A model generated the notes under the pieces. That model was not told where the DNA came from and ran no database searches. It saw nothing but the letters and a program-made list of their open reading frames with translations. Made by a program: the position numbers and the translations under genes. A DNA stretch of 64,000 bases from Saccharina japonica (lineage: Eukaryota > Sar > Phaeophyceae > Laminariales > Laminariaceae). Location: the NCBI GenBank assembly GCA_008828725.1, contig MEHQ01003941.1, forward strand, positions 47,391 through 111,390, read 5' to 3'. Positions 55,501-64,000 of the stretch are shown one piece after another (the first letter of the stretch is position 1; each line of letters starts with the position of its first letter).

Positions 55501-58500
55501 GCGTGCGCACACGCCGGCACTAACGAGAGGAGCGGGGCGGTGGACGGTCGAGGCGGTGCCGGTGTCCGGAAATTACGCCGCCAATCTGAATCTGCGATGA
55601 AATTTTTCAATTCGGAACCTGCGCGTAAACACGTATTTCGCGGAAGGCCGGCGAAAGAGGAGAGCGAAACATATCATTTCAAAGCCACACACACAAATGG
55701 CGCCAGCGAGAGCGCCCCCGCTCCACCCGACCCCGCCCCGCCCCGCTCACCATCAGCTCCGGCTGCTTCGGCGCCACAACCAGAAGAACTTCCGTTCCGG
55801 GAGGAGCAATCCGGGCAGTTCCCGTCTTCCCCGCAAGGCGGTCCCCTGCGTTTCCTCCGCCCCCCTTCTTGCCGCCCGCCGCGGCCTGCTTCTTCTTCTT
55901 GGCCGCCACGGACTTCGCCGCGAACCCCAGGACGGCCTCGCTCCCCCGCTTCATCTGGGCCGACTTCTGAGCCTTGGGGTTCATGGAGGTCACCGTGCCC
56001 TTGAAAGGAGTGCCCTTCGACCAGGCCTTGGTCGCCTTCTTCGCGTCCTCGTCGGTTGGGAACGCCACTACCTGTTCGCCGCGCGGATATCGTTTTGGTT
56101 GTGACTTACGTTGATGTAAGTTATGTTGATGTGACATACGTTGATGTGACATATGTTGATTTATGTTGCTGTGACTTATGTCGTTGTGACTTATGTCATG
56201 GTGACATATAACCCCTTCACAACTGCAAGTATTTTTTTGGGGGACGAAATACTTGGAAGTAAATTTGGAAAACATGTGGTAGCGGGAAAAGGGTTGACTT
56301 GCAGTTGTCGACGGGCCCCGCGCCGTACGCACCGAGGGGATCCACGAAATTGGGGTTCTCCGTCGCATCAGTGGTGCTAACGTTACGAACAACACCTCGG
56401 TAGCTAGAGGAAATAAATATGGTCTACCCCCCTTCCCCGAGCATTGCTCACAACGCGGCGACGGTGGCGGCATCGTAGGCAGAACGCCGCGAGACACGGG
56501 AGGGAGGGGGTTTTTACGGAATGCCGCCGACAAGGAAGAGACGCCGAGAAAAGAGAAACAGCGCGCCATGCTCCGTGCTAAGCGGGCGGCAGTCGCCCCC
56601 TTCGCCTCGCCCTCGACGTTGTCCGTCACCCCAGTCGGTCACGAACACACGCGCACGACAACAACTCCAAGCGCATCACGTGGGCATATCGCCAACGTAC
56701 TGCTTTTTTCGACCAGGCAGTCACTGCTCTCTCTCTCGCAGAATCGTGCAGCGATCTCACAGCCACGTAACATGCAACCGACGGGGGGGGGGGGGAGTCA
56801 CTACGGCTGCCGCACTGTCAGTTACACCTGCCGTATCATACCAGGTATTTTTTACTTATCCGTAAAAGACCGCTACTGAAAGCTCTACATACAGCATCTA
56901 TCGATACCATCAGTAGTACGAATCCTGCTGTTGTGCTGCGGTTCGCTTTTGGCATCGGTGTACACGCACCACTTGCTCGCCGATGACGTCGAACATCTCC
57001 AGAAACAGTCTCGCCAGCTCGCGGTCGGCGCGCTCCACGTCCGCAGCCGTCGCTGTCTGCAAGCCAAGCGGCAACGGTACCACACGACACACACCGTCCC
57101 GCGTACAGCAGTATACGAGCATACCAACGGACGACCAGTGGCCACGTCGGAGGACAAATCAGCAAATTACCGGAAACAGCGAATCGACGCGACGCTTGTT
57201 ACTCGGCTAACCGCGCACCCGAAGGTGATACCTGGTATTCTAGTTGGGGGGAAGAATTCGTTTGCGACTACGTACGTATGTATGTACCTGGAATAATTAA
57301 TTGCACATGGACTAAAAAACAATAACACATCGGACAGATGATCGCTTCCCACTTCATGATCTAGGTCGTTGAGGGCAGAAATATTCCTGATCTGTATGAT
57401 CTGTATAATCTGCATGATCTGTATGGTCTATAGCTCATGTTGCCGGGTGGCAGCCGTGAAATCTGCATAATATGTAACACATGTTTCCTGGGTTGGATCT
57501 GTACAGATCCGCAACAACTCACAGCGGCAGGATATAATCCAGATTATCTACTGCTGTAGATCGTGATCTGTCCGACGTCAAGATCATAAAAAAAATACTT
57601 GGAAGGCATTTTCACGGCATCAAGAGTAAGGCTAAAGTTTATGATTGATGTAAATACTTACTACAGGGAACCCTAGTAAATAGGACCAAATATGGTTAGT
57701 AAACAGAGGGAAATATATTGGTTTTTGTTTGTACCGTAGGTCCTATTTACTATGGCCTCTCGTGATAGTCTACGCTCGTATACCTGGTACATACGATATA
57801 TTTCAACGAAAAGTTTGAGGTGTCAACGCGAAACCAACCCAGCCGACCTTTTTGTCCTTGTCGCCATCGCCTGTCTCCACCCCTAGACGAGCCGCGAAGG
57901 GGAGGTCGACGTCCATGCGCGATCGCTGGGCCTTCAATCCTTCCTGCCGCCAGAAAGACACCCGGACACACACGAACACAGCAGCACCAGGTGATCACGA
58001 AGAGCGCTGTACGAACAACAACAGCCGGTGTTGGGTGTCTGTACTCGTATGATAGTAGATAATTGCACGAGCAACAGCAGTCTACCCGGTCTTCCCCTGG
58101 TAGAAAAATTGAAAATTGCAGCAGCAGCAGCAGCAGCAGCAGCAGCTGTACCGATAACGACAGCGACACGAGGAAGTCTAACCACAGCACGACAACTGCA
58201 CAGAGAGCCGGCATATCATAGCGCCGCGGCACCAGCACCTCCTCGAAAGAAGCGCAGCGCAACAGGAGTAGTAGACAGCAGTGTGCTGTTTCGCATACTG
58301 TATGCCCGGTACTCCCTGGTGGTACGGTACATGAGGAGAGAGTAACATGCGAGGCATCCAGCTCAACACCTCCAAGAACAGAAACAACAATAAAGATGAC
58401 GACAAGCGCCTCCAACCCGCAGTAACTGCTGCCGCTGCCCAAGTGAACAACCCCACGTAGCCCGTCGGTGGCATCGTGTCCGCCTTGGTGGAGAAGAGAG

Positions 58501-58994
58501 GCACGCTTTTACGGTGTGCGGATGGGAGGAAGCACCGCTGCTGTTCATGTGTACTCGTACTCGTACTGCTGTAGGTACCAGGGTAGTGCTGGTCCTGGAG
58601 ATGCGCCGTCGGCCACTTCAACCGGCACTCAGTAATCATGATCCGTAGAGGACAAGAGGACACGCCAACGCTGCCAACAAGGAGGCGTCTATGCCGCGAC
58701 TACGGCACCCGCATGACGTCAACACCTTCACACCACCAAAACGCCCAGCTTCGTGCGCAAAGGACAGGAGGAGCGCACCTGTACAGCAGCTCGGAGAGAG
58801 GATACGGTATCCTTGATGTTGCGAGGTACGGGCTGAGATGGCTTTGCCATCATTGTCGACGCAGCAGCACCGCTGTTCGCATGTCGTGCTCCGTGGTACG
58901 TAGCTGTTAAACCTGCGCGGCCAACAACCAGAGGCCTTGCCACGGGAATGTGCGACAGTGCACACGCAAAGAGAAGGGGCGTGAAGCTCCTCAT
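52487..58994 (-). CDS. DUF1995 protein, probably plastid-targeted, complete
   Basis: Eight exons in transcript order: 58994-58779, 57943-57848, 57056-56973, 56071-55751, 55229-55158, 54354-54313, 53286-53170 and 52585-52487. All introns are phase 0 and the product is 348 residues. An alternative in-frame ATG lies at 59054. The N-terminus MRSFTPLLFACALSHIPVA is a hydrophobic leader, followed by an Ala/Ser-rich stretch, consistent with the bipartite leaders of secondary plastids. DUF1995 features are PRNIKDTVSSLRAAVQ, RMDVDLPF, VVAFPTDEDAKKA, EVLLVVAPKQPELM, LVVLLNARLH, FFEEEFESMFHLRP and YRAYPKDWTV. The family includes plant LPA3, linked to photosystem II accumulation; the biochemical role is unknown. 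Intron 5 begins GCAAGT, a GC-AG intron. Intron 2 holds a MITE. The domain call is firm; plastid location is inferred from the leader only. Confidence 0.85.
53575..53693 (-). repeat. Tandem duplication of about 61 bp
   Basis: TATATATAGGGCTTGGCGTCC, then CGATTGCGTGCTTTGTTTT and AAGGTTCGAGGG, occurs twice. A more diverged third version (TTTGCGTGCTTTGTTCAGG) lies at 53500. In intron 6 of DUF1995. Confidence 0.85.
54994..55073. repeat. 24-bp tandem repeat, about 3.5 units
   Basis: Units of the form TACCGACGGTACATTGTCCTC, with CATCATCCTT and CACATTGCCC variants. In intron 5 of DUF1995. Confidence 0.85.
56098..56212. repeat. Degenerate 15-18 bp tandem repeat
   Basis: Units like GTGACATATGTTGAT and GTGACTTATGTCGTT. 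The minus strand reads through as His/Ser-rich peptide, but this lies in the intron just upstream of exon 56071-55751. Confidence 0.85.
57365..57428. repeat. GATCTGTAT tandem repeat
   Basis: About five 9-10 bp units (GATCTGTAT, AATCTGCAT) in the DUF1995 second intron. Confidence 0.8.
57666..57760. mobile_element. Second member of the CCATAGTAAATA MITE family
   Basis: GGGAACCCTAGTAAATAGGACC at the left, GGTCCTATTTACTATGGCCTC at the right, and an internal AAATATATTGGTTTTTGTTTG that corresponds to AAATATATAGGCTTTTGTGTG in the element at 7601. About 95 bp, diverged, non-coding. In DUF1995 intron 2. Confidence 0.7.
58114..58146. repeat. (CAG)n microsatellite
   Basis: About ten CAG units in DUF1995 intron 1. 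Confidence 0.9.
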
Positions 58995-59201
58995 GGCGAG
59001 GAATAGCGATATCAACAGAGGGCACACGCGGGCTCGTGGAGCGTGGACGCGCAATCATGGGAGTTCTACTATACTCTGAGGCGGTTTGTATCAGGGGAAT
59101 TAAACCTTTGTTCTTCATCGAGTTCGTCTGTGTTTCTGTTTTCAGTCTTACCGCACTCTCTCCCTCAGTTCCCCTGTCCCTACCTCACGCCAGACAAGCC
59201 T
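58995..59201. promoter_or_regulatory. Compact bidirectional promoter between DUF1995 and the ARF-GEF gene
   Basis: Only 207 bp separate the two proposed start codons. No TATA box is obvious. The ARF-GEF reading frame is open upstream of 59202 and a T-rich CTGTTTTCAG acceptor lies at about 59145, so an additional 5' exon of the ARF-GEF is possible. Confidence 0.45.
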
Positions 59202-62200
59202 ATGCTGCGCCAAGCGCGCAGGGATGTGCTCTGTGAGATTCAGAGCGTTCTTGACGCGCTCAGGCGCAACGCGCGGTTCGCGACGGTCTCACAATCGGCC
59301 GTTATCAGCGAGGTAAGTTAGGTATACTTTTTACCGTCGGAGACTCCCTGTTTACCTCCCTTGTACGTACAACAGCAAGTAAGTGCGGGGTTATGAAGAC
59401 TACCTCGGTGCCTGACACCGGCTCAAGGTTGGACGCGTGCACACGTCAAAGGCTCTCTCGAGGATCTGGCTCATTCGACGCACCTATTCCAGTAGAAGCT
59501 GGGAGCGAACGTAGATGACAAGAAACGTCCTGGTACAGTATACGATAACTAAACCGGTACGTACGTGATAATCGCGATTTTTGCGATTTGTGATTTATGA
59601 TTTCCTCTCTCTCTCACAGGTCACAGGGCAGTAGCCACAACCAAGTCCCCGATTTCTATACTGTATCCTATATAATAATTCAGAATTGCGGTAAAGGCGA
59701 CTCCTCTCTCACACATTTCTCATTCCACCATCGCCATGCCTTGTGCTCGTTTCTCGTGGGTGAATTGGTTCCAGGATGGCTCAACTGGAGAAGAAAGCGC
59801 ACTGACGAGGGACTTGAAGGCGCTCAGAGACTCCATCAGGAGTTGGCCCAACGGCGGTAAGCCAGAAAGAGCTTGAAGTACAGTAGCAGAGAGCTTTTTT
59901 CAGGTCCATACCAGACGCAGATGTCGCTTTTCGCGCCATGGAATCAAACGTATGGAAACATGGAAATCACAGAATTATATCTCGTACGGACGGTAGTGAG
60001 CAGAGGTGGAGACTGCTGATTGGGCCGTCGACTTTTTTCTCTCCGCTTTTCTCTCCTCTCTCCTCTCTCCTCTTGGGCAGATGGGGTCGAAAACGCTAAA
60101 TGCCTTCTGTCTACGTATCGTACGAGTAATATTACGCCGATGGCGAGTCGTTATCTACTGGTGTTATACTGGTGCTACATGTCCACCTTCTACTCGGCTA
60201 TCAGTATGTACAAGTACCCGTGCCCCACTATCTTGCCTCTCATACGCTTGCCTCCGCGTTTTGCTTGCACTGTTCGTATGATACGGTACCTCATTCTTAA
60301 CAGTTGACTGCGGCGGCGGCTGTCGTTGTGCTTATTTCACAACAATGCAACCATTTTTTCGGAGCTTAAGCTTGGCCAAGTTACAGTAGATAAGTTGAGT
60401 AAAGCAGAGGGGCGTTTTTTTGTGAATGTAGTTGGTCGGACATATCAACCAACCCTTTCCTCGGTGTGTGTCTCTCCACTTCAACGCAAGTTCCATCCAA
60501 TCAGCCCCACCGCCCCCCCCCCTCATGGACCCCCCTGTTAACATACCCGGTGTCCCATTCGACAGTATTTACAGCTGTTGAGTATGCCACGTCCTGGCAT
60601 TGTAGGGATGCGAGGGTCTATGGTACGACTACTGTACGGCCATGCATGAATATGGGGTACACCCTCCCCCCCCCCCGCGCGCCCTCTCCCACCCCTGCCT
60701 GTGCACGACGTCTCTCACGCATTTTATGATTAGATCTCTCCGGCTTTAGTACGCTCGAGTTGGTGCTGCCGTTTCTGGCTGTGGTGCGGTCGCGAGAGGC
60801 GAACGGCCTCCTGACGGATGCCGCGTTGAGGTCGCTTCAGGCGTTTCTAGGCCAGCGCCTCATAGGTGGGCCATCGTCGAGTGTGAATAGTGTGTGGGGT
60901 ATCATATAATATGTATGTGGCATGACGACATGACACTCGTACAGCACCGTTGGAGGTATGTTTCACTTTTTGTTCCCGTGTCGGTGCTCTCTCTCTCTCT
61001 CGTGAAACCGTTGAAACCTTGAAACGACAAAATCATGAAACGATGAAACCGCGAAACTGTAAAAACGTTAAAACCGTTACTCAAAACCGTAAAATGGCAC
61101 AGCAATCAGTGAAACCGCTTGTAAAACCATGATACTGTGTACAACCGTACGACCCGCAGATGAAGACTCCGTGCACGCCTCCGAAGCTGTGGGAGAACTG
61201 GTGGAAGCGCTCATCGGGTGCCGGTTCGAGGAGACTCACCAGGGGCACGACGAGGCGGTGCGAGCGCGCATCATGCAGGTCCTGGTGGGATGTTTGGAGG
61301 GGGGGGCGGGGACGTGGCTTCCCGACGAGGTCGTGTGGGAGGTCCTACAGACGTGCATGGCCAACCTTGACCAGATGGTGAGTGCTACGGTGTCCCCGAA
61401 CCCCCCTCCCCCGTATTGCTATGGAAGCGTTTTACTGTTAATTTGAAAGAACGAACCACTCGCCCCTTCGGTTGGACGATATCTGGGCGAGGCAATATCC
61501 ATCCTATGTGTATCACGAGTGCAAGCATATACTTACTGTAGTATGTTATCAGGTACGGTAATATTTGACCGCTCGGGCGAAAACTTAGCATTTTTTATGG
61601 TGGCTTATACGTATACATGAATGCACACACGCCCTTTTATGGTGGCTTGATTCCAGGAATATTCCGAGCTAACAGTCTGATGCATACCACATATGTTGGT
61701 CTAAGGACCGGCATCAGCCCTCGATGGTTAGTCGTCTCCAATGTGACGTCTGCAGCAGTACATAAAAAAACTAGGCCCGAGTTACGTCTACGGATGGATG
61801 GACGGATGGCTTGGATGGGTGGTACAAGTGTAGGTGGGGTCTGCGGCGGTGTCTGCTTCAAGTGGGAGGACGGCTCCCGGCGGCCCACCACCCGTTGACT
61901 CCTGGTGGCCCTCTGGCGGCGGTAGCGGCTTCTTTTATTTCACTTGCGACGAAAAGACTGACGCCGGGGGGCGCAAGGAGGAGGGGGAAGAGGAGGAGTG
62001 ATGGGTCTTTAACAGAAGGGGGTGTATATACGTTACCGCGGATGAGCGTAATAACGTATCGGCGTTACCGCAAAATGACCAGGTGTGAGAACCGCCCCGC
62101 GAAAACGGCAACCTCGAACCCGCAAGGTGTTTTTGTTTTGGCAGGGGATTGGTCTCTATCATCCCCTTCTGCGGGAAAAATGGCCAATTTCGCCGCCCTC

Positions 62201-64000
62201 CTATGAATGGAAGCGTTTTTTGTTTAGGACAAAACCCCCAAATTCAAGAACCGCTAAAAAATTGAGAACCTCGGGTGAATTAATTTGAAAACCGCGCAAG
62301 AACCGGAGCCGGTAACGTATAATACACCCCTTGTTAAACGTTTAAAACCCTCGCTTTCGGCGTGGTGGCTTCGTCTGCCTCGTAAACACCCACGAACGTA
62401 ACCTGTCATCGCTCTACGAGTATTTACGGGTGCTTGTGCCAGATTTCCTCGCGTGCCCGAAAATGAACGACGTCCGCCTCGCTCCTTGGCTCACTCCTGA
62501 CGCTCTCGTTTTCCGTTTTCTCTTGTGGCTGTCGCCTGCACCCCTAAACATTTCCCGCTCTGCTTACCTGGACCGTGGGGGTGGTGGTGGTGGTGGTGGT
62601 GATCTGATGGTCTTTTTTTGGTGGTGTTGGGGGTTTCGGCGGCGGGCACAAGCAGTCGGCTCACTCCCCTCTGCTGCGGATGGCGGCTGAGGACGGCGTG
62701 TTTATCGTAGTGCGCTGGCTCTTTTCCCGCCTTCCGGACGCGCTTGAACTCCCGACAACACCACTGGCAGTACTGCCAGCGGCGGCGGCGGCGGCGGCAG
62801 CGGTGACGCGAGCACCTCTCGCAAGCACTCAGGGCGCGCCCCAGAATAGCGGCTTAGACTCTTTTGTCCAGGAAGTGCAACAGCCCGCCGCTGCCGCTGC
62901 CACTACCGCCGCTACCGCTACCGCCGCCGTCACCGCCGCGCAAGAAGCGCGGAGCGAAAACGCCTCCGTTGAGTCCGACCGGAAACCGGTGGAAAAACAC
63001 GACTCCGGAGGGTTTTCTCCGGAGCAAAGGCGGCGTGCGGGCCGAGGGGCTGGGGCGGGAGGGTGCGGCCTGCCGTGCGTGGTGAAAGTGTTCGGGTTCT
63101 TGTGCTCCCAGCTGGTTAGGAGAGGAGGCGGAGGCGGTACGGGAGTTGGGGGCGGGGGGGTGCCCCCGCCCCCCCCACCATCTTTAACCCCGACTTCTCC
63201 GAGGTAGCCGCCTACCGCCGCCTTGTCCAGGCCCGGGGTCGTCCGCAGGAAGTCCGCGACCTCCGCTGCGTCCAGCGGTCCAGGCGAGAAGACGCCCTCA
63301 GCTTGGAGCAGCTTGAGCCCCTCCCGCGGCTTGCCGGCGAACGCGACGGCCCCACGCGCCAGCGCGACCTTGCGCCTCCGCGCCTCGCGGCACTGGGAAG
63401 GAGACGGGAGTCCGGTGTCTACTGCTATCGCTGCTATTGCTGCTGCTGTTGATGATTGTGATGCTGCTGCTGTTGGTGATGACGATGATGGTGGTGATGC
63501 TCGTGGCGGCGGTGGTGGTGGCGGCGAAGCGCTCAGTGACCGCGTCGCCGAAGGTTCTGCGCTGTCTACGGACATATCGCGCGATATGTCCGTAGACAGC
63601 GCAGAACCTTCGGCGACGCGGTCACTGAGCGCTTCGCCGCCACCACCACCGCCGCCACGAGCATCACCACCATCATCGTCATCACCAACAGCAGCAGCAT
63701 CACAATCATCAACAGCAGCAGCAATAGCAGCGATAGCAGTAGACACCGGACTCCCGTCTCCTTCCCAGTGCCGCGAGGCGCGGAGGCGCAAGGTCGCGCT
63801 GGCGCGTGGGGCCGTCGCGTTCGCCGGCAAGCCGCGGGAGGGGCTCAAGCTGCTCCAAGCTGAGGGCGTCTTCTCGCCTGGACCGCTGGACGCAGCGGAG
63901 GTCGCGGACTTCCTGCGGACGACCCCGGGCCTGGACAAGGCGGCGGTAGGCGGCTACCTCGGAGAAGTCGGGGTTAAAGATGGTGGGGGGGGCGGGGGCA
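59202..64000 (+). CDS. GBF1/GNOM-class ARF guanine-nucleotide exchange factor, 3' partial
   Basis: Exons: 59202-59312, 59775-59856, 60734-60865, 61160-61377, 62656-about 63113 and 63769 to the window end. The phases join (0, 1, 1, 0). The N-terminal DCB region matches the Gea/GBF1/GNOM family: VLCEIQSVLDALRRNARF, LELVLPFLAVVRS, LRSLQAFLGQRLI, ARIMQVLVGCLEG, WEVLQTCMANLDQM, LLRMAAEDGVF, then CGLPCVVKVFGFLCSQL. The last exon opens the Sec7 domain: REARRRKVALARGAVAF, GKPREGLKLLQAEGVF, EVADFLRTTPGLDKAAVG. Sec7 catalyses GDP release from ARF GTPases at the Golgi/ER interface. The HUS segment expected between the FGFLCSQL exon and Sec7 is absent, exactly where the spacerless palindrome lies, so the assembly is probably wrong there. 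The start may be in an upstream exon. Confidence 0.85.
60582..60680 (+). repeat. Poly-C-terminated dispersed repeat with TACTGTA insertion
   Basis: CATGCCACGTCCTGGCATTG, GGGATGCGAGGGTCTATGG, CATGCATGAATATGGGGTAC, a C run. At 60630-60636 it reads TACTGTA where other copies have TA (GACTACGGCC), a 5-bp insertion. In an ARF-GEF intron. Confidence 0.9.
63161..64000. repeat. Perfect spacerless palindrome reaching the window end
   Basis: Base x pairs with 127161 minus x. The centre is GACATATCGC/GCGATATGTC at 63580/63581, and TGCCCCCGCC at 63161-63170 mirrors GGCGGGGGCA at 63991-64000. Arms are at least 420 bp, with no mismatch noticed by eye. The right arm carries the Sec7 exon in sense; the left arm shows it antisense and truncates the preceding exon's continuation. 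Confidence 0.95.

Noticed and set aside
4870..60680. CRISPR-like interpretation of the recurring repeat
   Set aside because: Copies are dispersed, in both orientations, of different lengths and without regular spacers, in a eukaryotic genome.

Overview
The window is nuclear DNA of an intron-rich, GC-rich eukaryote, most likely a brown alga or a close stramenopile. This is inferred from seven multi-exon genes with introns of roughly 0.3-2 kb, adjacent genes that mostly alternate in strand, abundant CAG/CTG and poly-C/poly-G tracts, long intergenic 3' regions, and one product with a plausible plastid-type leader. No species can be fixed from the sequence alone. No rRNA, tRNA, CRISPR or prokaryotic-type operon was seen.

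Layout: (1) 217-2749 (+), 3' part of a DUF924 (COG3803) gene. (2) 3748-12612 (+), a nine-exon TilS-type PP-loop tRNA(Ile)-lysidine synthetase; its third intron holds an 891-bp-arm inverted repeat and its eighth an assembly gap. (3) 12613-20404, a 7.8-kb convergent intergenic region full of poly-C tracts and dispersed repeats, with no gene I can support. (4) 20405-43969 (-), one giant gene of about 20 exons whose N-terminal half is a Wntless/TMEM181-like polytopic membrane protein and whose C-terminal half is a class 3 lipase split by very long low-complexity inserts. (5) 44527-51993 (+), a large protein that aligns in pattern with HPS6 of the BLOC-2 trafficking complex. (6) 52487-58994 (-), a complete eight-exon DUF1995 protein of 348 residues with a hydrophobic leader. 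(7) 59202 to the window end (+), the N-terminal part of a GBF1/GNOM-class ARF-GEF, running into its Sec7 domain through a perfect palindrome. Genes 4/5 and 6/7 are head to head and probably share promoters; 2/4 and 5/6 are tail to tail.

Exons were joined by reading GT/GC donors and AG acceptors and requiring phase continuity. For genes 2, 5 and 6 the summed coding length divides by three. Three of the products (Wntless/TMEM181-lipase, HPS6-like, GBF1) would act in the secretory/endosomal system; the others concern organelle tRNA modification (TilS) and probably the plastid (DUF1995).

The most interesting material is non-coding. An 18-copy dispersed repeat has a constant end that always runs into poly-C, while the other end is variably truncated, as expected of a retroposon but with a C tail. 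Several copies carry small insertions with the form TA-CTG-TA or TA-CCAGG-TA, as expected of cut-and-paste transposon excision scars, and related short motifs are strongly over-represented in the window. Three TA-flanked or TIR-bearing miniature transposon types are present. Two long near-perfect palindromes, one beside a single N and one abutting Sec7, look more like assembly or cloning artefacts than biology.
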